A DNA stretch of 34,327 bases from JBBEDC01 sp040881505 (GTDB lineage: Bacteria > Patescibacteriota > Andersenbacteria > UBA10190): contig JBBEDC010000019.1 in the NCBI GenBank assembly GCA_040881505.1, positions 1-34,327 of the forward strand, in the 5' to 3' direction. Each line of letters begins with the position of its first letter. The stretch's first letter is position 1. The notes under the pieces were generated by a model that had not been told where the DNA came from, did not search any database, and saw nothing but the letters and a program-made list of their open reading frames with translations. Position numbers and translations under genes: made by a program. This document shows, in pieces, positions 22,720 to 31,072 of the stretch.

Positions 22720-24445
22720 AGGTGTATAGCTGCCACACCTTGCCGCTATTTGTCTCATTTTCCAAGAAATGATCCAAAGCTTCCTGCTTTATTAGCCCTT
22801 TCTCAGCCAATACGCTTGTTTTCAATGAGCGGTAGACGTGATCATTGGCCCACTGCATGATCGGGGCGCTAAATCCCTTTTTGGGTCGTTTTATAACTGA
22901 GGGAGGCAGCGAGTGGGTGGCTATGGATTTCAGTAGGTGTTTGCGACGACCCAGGGGGTGGATAATCGAGCCTGGTAAGGAATGGACATACTCAACCAAT
23001 GTGTGGTCAAGAAAGGGAACGCGGACCTCCACGCCATGAGCCATGTTCGCAATATCAACTTTGTATAAAATGTCATCTACTAGAAATGTTTTAAAATCAA
23101 TCCAGTTAATAGTGTCGGCGGAAATTCTCGAACCCTTGTGACGGTGATAGAGGTGAGAGCTTGAAGGAGGGGTTGGTAGGTTAAACAGAGCTGCGACTTC
23201 CGTATTTGTGAAGCGGTTGAACATGTGTTTGCGGTATCGCTCGAGCGGATCCTCCTCATAGTATCCAAGCGCTTTCTGCAAAAAGGATGGTAACAGCGAA
23301 CTATACTGGAAGGTGGTGTACCATCTGTATCCATAGAACAATTCATCTGCGCCATCTCCAGAGAGGACGCTCTTGATTCCTAACTTACGGGTTGCTTTAG
23401 CTAATAGGTATGTTGGTACGATGGAGCTGTCTGCAAATGGTTCATCATATGCGGCAAATATTGCGTCAAGCTCGGTCATAAATTCATTCCTACCCACCTT
23501 CTCCGCATGTAGGGTGATGCCAATATGTTCAGCGGCCTGCCTGGCATAGTCAACTTCGCTGTATTTTGGGGGTTGTATGTCAATTGTTAAGGCCCGGATG
23601 TCATGCTTGCGTTCGCGTGCTTCTGCGCTGATAAGTGATGAATCAATCCCACCGCTTAAAAACGTACCTACCTCAACATCCGCAACTAGATGGTAACGCA
23701 CGCTTTCATCCATCAGCTTGGCAACGTGCTGGAGGGCCTCCTTGCGTGATACCTCGTTTGTCCCCGAAACGGCTGGAAGTTGCCAATATGTGCGGTTTGT
23801 GAGCGTGAAGGTAGTAAGATCTAGCTCTAAGTAATGGCCGGGTTCCAATTTATATACATCTTCATAGATCGTATCGGGGTTGGGAATGTATCGATATACT
23901 AAGAAGTCACTAATCGATTGGGGGCGGATCGTTTTTGATACAACAGGGGAATGGGTTAATGCCTTAAGCTCCGATGCAAAAATTAGATTGTTGCCGTCCC
24001 AGTAGTATACTAACGGCTTGATGCCAACTCGATCCCGCACTAGATATACTTTTTTCGCCTTTTGGTCATATATCACAAAGGCAAACATGCCACGCAGCTG
24101 TTCTAGCGTCCGTGCTAGTCCCCAGCTACGGTATGCCTCAAGAATAACCTCGGTGTCCGTATGGGATACAAAATGTGAGTTATGAAGGCGCTGTCGTATA
24201 TCCAAAAAGTTATAAATCTCCCCATTGAACGATATTGCTATAGACTTGTCTTTACTCCACATCGGTTGGGTTCCGGCAGTGGAGGTATCAATGATGCTCA
24301 ACCGGGTATGTCCTAAAAACACGTTACCCTGACAATAGGTCCCGGATCCATCGGGGCCACGATGGTGCAGGGAAGCAACCATCTTCTCCGCAACTGTGCG
24401 GTTGATAGGTGCGTTGTGTGAAATGTGGCCGACAATACCGCACAT
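22691..24445 (-). CDS. asnB: Asparagine-synthase-like glutamine amidotransferase
   Basis: The 584-residue protein is full length. The N-terminal Ntn glutaminase domain begins MCGIVGHISH, with Cys2 as the nucleophile, and has SLHHRGPDG (25-33), the FNGEIYN loop (73-79) and RDRVGIKPL (137-145). The synthetase domain has the ATP-binding SGGIDSS (264-270), then SVLSGDGADELFYGY and the VEVRVPFLDH block. These are all the residues of AsnB. In glycan loci AsnB paralogues (WbpS type) amidate uronic acids, not aspartate, and nearby nucleotide-sugar dehydrogenase and epimerase genes make that a reasonable reading. True asparagine synthesis is equally possible. The gene is the last of three in a leftward run and starts 7 bases after the zinc-ribbon methyltransferase. 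Confidence 0.88.
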   Translation of the reverse strand: MCGIVGHISHNAPINRTVAEKMVASLHHRGPDGSGTYCQGNVFLGHTRLSIIDTSTAGTQPMWSKDKSIAISFNGEIYNFLDIRQRLHNSHFVSHTDTEVILEAYRSWGLARTLEQLRGMFAFVIYDQKAKKVYLVRDRVGIKPLVYYWDGNNLIFASELKALTHSPVVSKTIRPQSISDFLVYRYIPNPDTIYEDVYKLEPGHYLELDLTTFTLTNRTYWQLPAVSGTNEVSRKEALQHVAKLMDESVRYHLVADVEVGTFLSGGIDSSLISAEARERKHDIRALTIDIQPPKYSEVDYARQAAEHIGITLHAEKVGRNEFMTELDAIFAAYDEPFADSSIVPTYLLAKATRKLGIKSVLSGDGADELFYGYRWYTTFQYSSLLPSFLQKALGYYEEDPLERYRKHMFNRFTNTEVAALFNLPTPPSSSHLYHRHKGSRISADTINWIDFKTFLVDDILYKVDIANMAHGVEVRVPFLDHTLVEYVHSLPGSIIHPLGRRKHLLKSIATHSLPPSVIKRPKKGFSAPIMQWANDHVYRSLKTSVLAEKGLIKQEALDHFLENETNSGKVWQLYTFNQWARHHV

Positions 24446-24452
24446 ACGATGA

Positions 24453-25478
24453 CTACAGGGCTTGCTTGGTACCCTTTACATTAAGCGCCCAGGGTTTGCG
24501 AAAGAAAGCGGAGCGACGAGGCTTTCGGGAGTCGATATGGTTAAATCCTGTTTTTCGAAACCAGCCTTCCACTTCGGGGTATGTATGATGGGTGGCAATT
24601 GGGGCTGAATACCAATCAAACATATGATGGGTGGTCGGCTGAAGACGCAAAAAGCCGTTTATGATCGTCAACAGGGCAGGGTGAATATGATGAAGATAGG
24701 AAGCTAAGCTGGCCAAGCGCCGGGAGAGAACAATGGCTCTCTCAATCGAAAGGCGCGTAGTATACCTTCTGAGTATGTAGTCGTTCAGTTCCCAAAGTGG
24801 GTTTAACTTATGGTAGAGATGGGCGACAAACACTCCTCCAAAGTGAACCGTACGGGCAATCTCGATGAACGCTTTCTGGGCATTACCCGTGTGCATTAGT
24901 ACACCATTACTAAAAACCGCATCAATGCTCCCATTCTTGAAAGGGAGGGCGAACAAGCTGGCTTGAATGACGATAACGTTATCAAGGTTTTTAGTGTTCT
25001 TGGCCGCTGAGGCGACAGATCCGTAGCCGATATCAACCCCGATCACAGTATTATCCGTGCGGGATGCCGCTTCGTACGTATATCGCCCGTTGCCACAACC
25101 AGCATCGAGGATAACATTGCTATTTTCTAACTCAGATGCCGTGAGACGACATTTACTGTCGAAGGCTAGCCTGCGAGCCTCAGAGGTACCTCCATGCCAC
25201 ATATGTCGCTCGGAGGGCTTTAGAGTTTTGTCATCAACAAATCCCCAATTTTCGAACACTTCCCACTCATAACCGAAATAATTTTTAGTTTTTTCTTCAA
25301 GCGTGGAATGTGTTTTACTGAGTTTGTAGTATTCCTTTTCAACAAACCGGATAACTCCGTCAATAATAGGAAATTCAGCCTCACAGGATTTACAGCTCAA
25401 CGAATCTGGGTGTTGACTAAGTTGTCCCTCGCACTTGGTGCACTGTAAAAGAGGAAGAATGATTGGAAGACGATTCAT
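24453..25478 (-). CDS. Zinc-ribbon class I SAM methyltransferase
   Basis: A 341-residue protein with a Trm112-like N-terminal zinc ribbon (C13, C16, C29, C32 in QCTKCEG and LSCKSCEAEFP) and then a Methyltransf_11 domain. VILDAGCGNGRYTYEA is motif I, VIGVDIGYGSV strand 2, and IDAVFSNGVLMHTGN motif III. The HMFDWYSAP and EVEGWFRKTGF blocks near the end occur in glycan-cluster methyltransferases of this type. It probably methylates a sugar residue. The start overlaps the stop of the GT4 gene as ATGA. Confidence 0.85.
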   Translation of the reverse strand: MNRLPIILPLLQCTKCEGQLSQHPDSLSCKSCEAEFPIIDGVIRFVEKEYYKLSKTHSTLEEKTKNYFGYEWEVFENWGFVDDKTLKPSERHMWHGGTSEARRLAFDSKCRLTASELENSNVILDAGCGNGRYTYEAASRTDNTVIGVDIGYGSVASAAKNTKNLDNVIVIQASLFALPFKNGSIDAVFSNGVLMHTGNAQKAFIEIARTVHFGGVFVAHLYHKLNPLWELNDYILRRYTTRLSIERAIVLSRRLASLASYLHHIHPALLTIINGFLRLQPTTHHMFDWYSAPIATHHTYPEVEGWFRKTGFNHIDSRKPRRSAFFRKPWALNVKGTKQAL

Positions 25479-26704
25479 AGGACAAAGAAGTTAAGGATTT
25501 TTTGGCACCGTTGCTGGTATGTAAATTGATAAATTTTTTGCTTAGCGCATGTCGCTCGTTGCTTAGCAGCTGCTGTATTATCTAATGTGGAGTTTGTGAG
25601 CGCAACAAGTTCTTCGACCATGTTAGAGTTGGCGATAAGGCTGTCTTTGTTATGTTCGAGTATCCGGCTGGTGGCAGGTGAAGACGTGGCCACTATAGGC
25701 GTACCACTGGCCATGTATTCGAATAGCTTCAGAGGAGAGGTGGTGTCGTAGTCCATTACACTTCGTTTTAGATCTTCCGGACAAAGGAGTAAAACATCTG
25801 CCGCCTGCCGATACTTAACAGCCTGTTTGGGGGGGACTGGACCAATAATTTTAACATTTGAAAGGTTACGTGAAGAGCACATACGTCGATAGGAGTTTGC
25901 AGTTCGGGTAGGCCCGCCTACTACAACGTATGTAACATCCCGTCGCGAACGCATGCGCTCAGCCATATCTAAAATTGTTGGAATGCCTTTTCCGTGATGC
26001 AAGCTACCAACATACATGACTAATCTCTTACTTGGCAGACTCAATTCATTTCGCAAGGCGGTTAGATTAAACGTTTCTGGAGCAATATCCTCCTCATCAA
26101 CTGCATCTTCAGCCACAAGAATCTTTGAAGCAGGTATTCCAGCGTCCATATATCTATCCCGAATGCTTTCATGGATCGTGGTGATGCCCAAAAATGCTGC
26201 TTTCTGGGACAGGCTAAGTGTTCGAAGAAGGTGGGGATGGTCTAGGGCTGCACGGTGGGTTTCCATAATTGTGGGGATACCATTTTTTACCAGCGTATAC
26301 ACTGCCCGGTAGGTGCGCGCATACACCAGGTCCGGCTTGAGCTTAATCACCTGTTGAGCAAGCTCAACTTCCGGGTCATGAAAATACCGCGCTTTGAGGC
26401 CTGAAACTTTATCGAGAGCAGTTAACGCCCACGAAAGCGGAAACATGTCGCGGTAATAGTATAGTGAGTGGTCACGAACCAGGTGAATAGGGATAGATTC
26501 AGGAATGCCATAAAATTGGTGCATGCTTGAGAGGGCTCTGAACATACTGTATTCACTGCGGTGAAGAACGCTAAATATTGTCGGCTTCAGCCCGATATCT
26601 CCAAATCCCTTGGCATGCTTAGCGGTATTGATACTATGAGCCCAGTAGCTTGGGATATGCCCGGACGTGACTATCGCAATGGACTTAGCAGTATTAGTTT
26701 CCAT
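25475..26704 (-). CDS. Glycosyltransferase, GT4 family
   Basis: The protein has 409 residues from the ATG at 26704. The N-terminal domain has SIAIVTSGHIPSYWAHSINT, the usual opening of GT4 enzymes acting on membrane-linked acceptors, and LVYARTYRAV. The donor domain has RLVMYVGSLHHGKGIPTIL, VTYVVVGGP, IIGPVPPKQAVKYRQAADVLLL and the DYDTTSPLKLFEYMASGTPIV block, with the E-x7-E motif reduced to its last part. The longer reading from 26827 is antisense to the start of the ABC gene and is rejected. Confidence 0.85.
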   Translation of the reverse strand: METNTAKSIAIVTSGHIPSYWAHSINTAKHAKGFGDIGLKPTIFSVLHRSEYSMFRALSSMHQFYGIPESIPIHLVRDHSLYYYRDMFPLSWALTALDKVSGLKARYFHDPEVELAQQVIKLKPDLVYARTYRAVYTLVKNGIPTIMETHRAALDHPHLLRTLSLSQKAAFLGITTIHESIRDRYMDAGIPASKILVAEDAVDEEDIAPETFNLTALRNELSLPSKRLVMYVGSLHHGKGIPTILDMAERMRSRRDVTYVVVGGPTRTANSYRRMCSSRNLSNVKIIGPVPPKQAVKYRQAADVLLLCPEDLKRSVMDYDTTSPLKLFEYMASGTPIVATSSPATSRILEHNKDSLIANSNMVEELVALTNSTLDNTAAAKQRATCAKQKIYQFTYQQRCQKILNFFVL

Positions 26705-26804
26705 ATGGTCTAGTCTTTCTACCATAGGCAACATTGCTTGCCCATGTACAGCGGATCTCCCATGGCTATCTATACAAGAATATCGTATTCTCACCTCATA
26801 TCGA
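26705..26804. promoter_or_regulatory. Divergent spacer, GT4 gene and ABC exporter gene
   Basis: This 100-base gap should contain both promoters. TATACA at 26771-26776 is a possible plus-strand -10 box, but no -35 box is at a fitting distance. I see no clear operator or hairpin in it. Confidence 0.3.
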
Positions 26805-28664
26805 ATGAATACTTTGAAAAAAACCAATACTGGTCCTCAAGTGAGACGAGATAGGACTGAAATCATAAAGCAGTTCATGCACATTCTTGGCATGCGCTGG
26901 TATCACATTGCAATTCCTCTGTGCTTATCACTAGTGGTTTCAGCTGCTGATGCCATTGGTTTAGGACTCTTAGCTCCTTTAGCTCGTGGTGTTACAACGG
27001 GTAATTTTAGCATTGGGACAGGTCAACCGATTCTTGACAATACATTCGACTGGTTTATCAGTCTCGTGCAGGAAGGCCAAGGCAGTATTGCTCAAACCTT
27101 TTTTGTTCTGGCGGCTGCAATCTTAGGACTGAACGCTTTTTCAACTCTCGTAAGTTATGGCAACCGGGTATTCGGACGGTACTTGCAAGGCGTTTACAAA
27201 TATCGTTTGCATACAGCTGTGTATGATCGATACTTCCGTTTTGGGAAACTTTACTTTGACCGCGTGAGTCAGGGATATAGCAAGAAGCTTCTTGACTACA
27301 CTACTCGTGTTACAGAGTTGGTAAAAATGCTACAGGATTCTCTTACGAACACTGCTCGGCTGTTTGCCTACGTGCTTGTAATGGCTTGGCTCTCATGGAA
27401 GCTCCTTATTTTTGTTGCCTTAGTTTTTCCTGTGCTGTATTTCGTCTCGCGGACAATTATGAGACGGGTTAATCGATGGTGGGAGCAGTCAAAAGAAGTT
27501 TCGATGGAGCTTGGGCGTGAGTCATTCAGTATTCTTTCGGCTATGCCTCTGGTGTGGAGCTATACCCAAGAGAAGCCAACCCAGCAAAAGTATGCCCGGA
27601 TGAACGAAAGACTCCGTCAAGTGGAGCTCAAAGCTAATGCATTTGGAGATCTAACCGGTATTGTTCCTCGGTTATTCGCGCTGCTTATCCTGATCGCCGT
27701 CGTAGCTTTTATTTCGATTAGCCTCACTGAAAATCCAAACCAGGATATCACCAACTATATTGTGTTTTTGTATGTCGCTGCTCAGACTATGCCGCTCTTT
27801 AAGGTTTTTACTCAGATGTGGGCATCTGTTTCAGAAATGGCTCCTCCAACCCGGGAGATTATGCGGCTATTTACTGATAAGCGGAAGTTCTCTGTTCCGT
27901 CAGGAGACAAACAATTCACTAGGCTCTCAGAAGCAATTGAGTTTTCAAATCTGTCTTTTCAATATGACGACCGGCCCCTCCTCACTAATGTGAACTTCAC
28001 TGTTAAACGAGGACAGTTCGTGGCGCTGGTCGGTCCTTCTGGGGCAGGGAAGTCGACTATCATTAGTTTGTTAATGCGCTTTTATGATTGCCCATCTCAG
28101 TCCATTCTTATTGATGGAGAAGATATTCGATCCTTCACTACTCACTCTTTGCGTCAGAATATGGCGTATGTTGATCAAGATGCAGTGCTCCTTAATGATA
28201 CATTGCGGGCCAATATTAGCTATGGTCGACCCGAAACAACTGAGGATGATCTGCGACGCGCAATTAAAGCAGCAAACCTTGAGGAAACTATTGAGAGGCT
28301 TTCAGAAGGCTTGAATACGAACGTTGGAGACCGCGGTGTCCAGTTGTCTGGCGGTGAAAGGCAACGCGTCGCTCTTGCACGCGCACTCATTAAAGGCAGC
28401 GATATTATATTACTCGACGAGGCTACTAGTGCTCTGGATACCATCACTGAGCAGCGTGTTCAGGCGGCTATTCGACAGGCGCTTCGGAATAAGACGGCTA
28501 TTGTTATCGCTCACCGACTGTCTACCATCAAAGAAGCAGACTATATTGTCTATATGGAAAATGGGAGAGTTAAGGAGAGTGGGACACTTGAACAACTCTT
28601 AGCCCTCAAAGGCGCTTTTTACGCTCAATGGAACTTGCAGTCCTTTGCGCAGGGGACGAAGTAG
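26805..28664 (+). CDS. MsbA-like ABC exporter (fused membrane and ATPase domains)
   Basis: The 619-residue protein starts at the ATG at 26805; the longer reading from 26667 is antisense to the GT4 gene. About six membrane helices cover residues 20-325. The ATPase domain has Walker A GPSGAGKST (near 410), the Q-loop region QNMAYVDQDA, the signature LSGGERQRVALARAL (near 514), Walker B IILLDEATSALD and the H-loop IVIAHRLSTI. Homodimeric exporters of this kind (MsbA, PglK) flip lipid A or lipid-linked oligosaccharides. In this region, flipping of a lipid-linked glycan is a good inference. The stop is 46 bases before the next gene, which has its own promoter. Confidence 0.9.
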   Translation: MNTLKKTNTGPQVRRDRTEIIKQFMHILGMRWYHIAIPLCLSLVVSAADAIGLGLLAPLARGVTTGNFSIGTGQPILDNTFDWFISLVQEGQGSIAQTFFVLAAAILGLNAFSTLVSYGNRVFGRYLQGVYKYRLHTAVYDRYFRFGKLYFDRVSQGYSKKLLDYTTRVTELVKMLQDSLTNTARLFAYVLVMAWLSWKLLIFVALVFPVLYFVSRTIMRRVNRWWEQSKEVSMELGRESFSILSAMPLVWSYTQEKPTQQKYARMNERLRQVELKANAFGDLTGIVPRLFALLILIAVVAFISISLTENPNQDITNYIVFLYVAAQTMPLFKVFTQMWASVSEMAPPTREIMRLFTDKRKFSVPSGDKQFTRLSEAIEFSNLSFQYDDRPLLTNVNFTVKRGQFVALVGPSGAGKSTIISLLMRFYDCPSQSILIDGEDIRSFTTHSLRQNMAYVDQDAVLLNDTLRANISYGRPETTEDDLRRAIKAANLEETIERLSEGLNTNVGDRGVQLSGGERQRVALARALIKGSDIILLDEATSALDTITEQRVQAAIRQALRNKTAIVIAHRLSTIKEADYIVYMENGRVKESGTLEQLLALKGAFYAQWNLQSFAQGTK

Positions 28665-28673
28665 TTCGGAATC

Positions 28674-28703
28674 TTGTTAACTCTTGTTCAGTTGGTATAT
28701 ACT
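28674..28703 (+). promoter_or_regulatory. Sigma-70-type promoter for the GDP-mannose-epimerase operon
   Basis: TTGTTA (28674-28679) and TATACT (28698-28703) are separated by 18 bases; a TG one base before TATATA (28696-28701) could act as an extended -10 element. Transcription would begin near 28710, at or just before the ATG at 28711, so the transcript may be leaderless. Confidence 0.6.
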
Positions 28704-28710
28704 TTCAGAC

Positions 28711-29694
28711 ATGAGTAAAACAGCTGTTGTATGTGGCGGAGGCGGGTTTATTGGCTCCCATTTAGTAAAGCGGCTTAAGGGTGAAGGATACTGGGTTCGA
28801 GCTGTTGATATTAAAGAGCAAGCTTTTTCTCCTACGGTAGCCGATGAATATATTCTTGGTGACTTGCGAGATGCCGAGATTGCCAAGCGAGCAGTCACTG
28901 GGGTTGAAGAGGTGTATCAACTTGCTGCCGATATGGGTGGTATGGGCTTTATTTCTGGTGAGAACGATTCTGAAATTATGCATAACTCAACCATGATAAA
29001 CCTGAATATTGCCGATGCTGCTCGTGAAACTGGTACAAAAAAACTGTTTTATTCTTCCTCGGCTTGCATATATCCGCAGCGTAACCAACAAGATCCAGAT
29101 AACCCCATGTGCCGTGAGGACTCCGCTTACCCTGCTGAACCCGATAGTGAGTATGGTTGGGAAAAGCTATTTGGCGAGCGATTGTTTAAAACGTATGGAC
29201 GCCATCATAACCTGGATGTCAAAATTGCTCGGTTTCACAATGTATTTGGCCCAGAAGGGACATGGCAGGGTGGCAGGGAAAAAGCGCCTGCTGCACTATG
29301 TCGTAAAGTTGCCCAGGCCCCAGAAGGATCTACGATAGAGGTTTGGGGGAAAGGAGATCAAACGCGTTCTTTTTTATACATCGATGAATGTTTAGAGGGT
29401 GTACGTCACCTTATGGAGTCAGGCTTCGGAGGGCCAGTTAATATTGGCTCAGAGGAGATGATTAGTATTAACGATTTAGCCCGTATGGTGATAGGTATTT
29501 CGGGGAAAAATCTAAACCTGGTGAATGTTGAAGGACCTGAGGGTGTCCGCGGGCGGAATTCTGACAATACGCTGATTCGAGCAAAGCTTAATTGGGCCCC
29601 AAGCCAACCTCTTCGTTTGGGGATGGAGCGTACATATGAGTGGGTTGCTGCGCAAGTAAAAGCCCAAATTAAACAAACAGCTGCAGCGGTATGA
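28711..29694 (+). CDS. gme: GDP-mannose 3,5-epimerase
   Basis: A 327-residue extended short-chain dehydrogenase that follows plant GME closely by eye. Landmarks are CGGGGFIGSH (8-17), AADMGGMGFI (72-81), SSACIYP (116-122) with C119, SEYGWEKL with Y148 and K152, GTWQGGREKAPAA with K191, and PEGVRGRNSDN toward the end. C119 and K191 correspond to the acid/base pair used for epimerisation at C3 and C5. The product would be GDP-L-galactose, with GDP-L-gulose as a by-product. The ATG at 28711 is chosen because it starts the nucleotide-binding strand and lies just after a good promoter; an in-frame TTG at 28684 is inside the promoter. The gene overlaps the dehydrogenase by ATGA. Confidence 0.9.
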   Translation: MSKTAVVCGGGGFIGSHLVKRLKGEGYWVRAVDIKEQAFSPTVADEYILGDLRDAEIAKRAVTGVEEVYQLAADMGGMGFISGENDSEIMHNSTMINLNIADAARETGTKKLFYSSSACIYPQRNQQDPDNPMCREDSAYPAEPDSEYGWEKLFGERLFKTYGRHHNLDVKIARFHNVFGPEGTWQGGREKAPAALCRKVAQAPEGSTIEVWGKGDQTRSFLYIDECLEGVRHLMESGFGGPVNIGSEEMISINDLARMVIGISGKNLNLVNVEGPEGVRGRNSDNTLIRAKLNWAPSQPLRLGMERTYEWVAAQVKAQIKQTAAAV

Positions 29695-30209
29695 CAACAG
29701 ATGTTCCGCAGAGCGTTTCAGTAGTAGGTCTGGGAAAGCTTGGTTTAGCGTTCGCTGCTTGTTTAGCGCATAGAGGTTTCCAGGTAACTGGTATAGATAT
29801 TTCTCCAGAACGCGTGGCGGCTATTAATGCCGGTACTGTTTCTGACGTTGAGCCAGGCCTTCAGGAGCTTTTGCGCGAAAGCAGCGATATGCTGACGGCC
29901 ACAACAAATCTCAGCGAGGCTGTTGGGGAAAATGAGGTTATATATCTTTTTGTTAACACGCCTGGAGAACCGTCGGGGAAGTTTACGACAAAGGATTTAC
30001 TTTCTGCTATAGAAAATATCGGGCCCGACCTTGCGGTTTGCAAGACTCAGCCTTTAGTCGTTCTGGTAAGTTCGGTAACGCCGGGAACGATTGAAGAGGA
30101 AATAATTCCGGCATTAGAGCGGGTGTCGGGCCGTAAGAATGGGGAAGGGTTTTACTTTTGCTACAATCCTGTTTTATTGCTCTGGGAACAATGCTTCGTG
30201 ACTACATGA
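29691..30209 (+). pseudogene. Nucleotide-sugar dehydrogenase, N-terminal part, frameshifted
   Basis: This frame gives the NAD-binding domain of the UDP-glucose/GDP-mannose dehydrogenase family: VSVVGLGKLGLAFAACLAHRG (Rossmann motif), IDISPERVAAINAG, EPGLQELL, VNTPGEPSG and VSSVTPGT, ending in YFCYNP. In intact enzymes this block continues as NPEF and then a glycine-rich turn. Here the frame goes on to unrelated residues and stops at 30207-30209, while the correct continuation is in the next frame. One base is missing around the GTTTT at 30171-30175. Either the gene is really broken, or this is a sequencing or assembly error; nothing else in the gene is damaged. The start overlaps the GME stop as ATGA. 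Confidence 0.85.
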
Positions 30210-31072
30210 ATCCAGATATGGCCTTAATAGGAGCGGCTTCACCTGAAGTAGGGGAGCGTCTGGAGCACGTGCTTCACAAACTGTATGAACGGAAGGACGT
30301 AAAATTTGTACACACGAATTATATCAACGCTGAGCTTATTAAGCTGTGCCTAAGCACATTCGTGACGACAAAAATTACGTATGCCAATATGCTGGCGGCG
30401 GTATGTGACGGTTTGCCGGGTGCGGACAGTGATACGGTAGCTCACGCTTTGGGTTTGGATTCTCGTATTAGTCCCAAAGTGCTCAAGGGAGGAATGCCAT
30501 ACGGTGGTCCGTGTTTTCCACGAGATAATCGCGCCTTGCTCTACGTCTTACGACAAGCTGGAGTGTCAGAACAGCTTGTTGCAGCAACCGATAGATTTAA
30601 CGAGGATTTGTTAACGTCATTTACAGATACCCTTATCCATCTGGCTGGAGAAAATGGAATCATTGGGGTACTTGGTCTGTCATTTAAACCAGGTACGCAC
30701 GTTGTTGAAGAGTCAGCATCGTTGGAGCTTGCGAATATGCTGGCAAGCAGAGGCCAAACAGTAGTGGTATATGATCCGAAAGCGATAGAGGCAGCTAAGC
30801 CTCTTTTGCATCCAAGTATTCAATTTGCGTCATCTGATATCGAATGTGTTACGAAAAGCGCCGTTACGATATTAGCTACCCCGTGGTCGGAGTTTGACAA
30901 TTTGCCGCTACGACTAAAAGAGAGTGGAGTGGATAACGGAGTGATCTTTGACCCTTGGCGGACGTATGAACATCAGGACTTTGTATCGGGAGTGAAGTAT
31001 GTGCCTTGGGGACGCGGCAGCATGCAGCAGGTAGGAGAAATACAGGTATCACAAGGAGTGGTTTATGGATAG
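30158..31072 (+). pseudogene. Nucleotide-sugar dehydrogenase, middle and C-terminal part, frameshifted
   Basis: From about 30172 this frame continues the dehydrogenase: FIALGTMLRDYMNPDMALIGA (the block following NPEF in the family), then the central helix domain, GGMPYGGPCFPRDNRAL with the catalytic cysteine, GVLGLSFKPGTHVVEES, the C-terminal nucleotide-binding domain VVVYDPKA and LATPWSEF. The intact enzyme would be about 460 residues, a normal length, and would oxidise the C6 hydroxyl of an NDP-hexose to a uronate. The identity of the sugar (UDP-glucose or GDP-mannose) is not clear from sequence. The TTG at 30158 is not a real start. The gene ends 8 bases inside the next start. Confidence 0.85.

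Noticed and set aside
26667..26804. Longer start for the ABC exporter and, on the other strand, a longer GT4 start (to 26827)
   Set aside because: Both extensions overlap each other antisense and add no family sequence; the ATGs at 26805 and 26704 fit the families.
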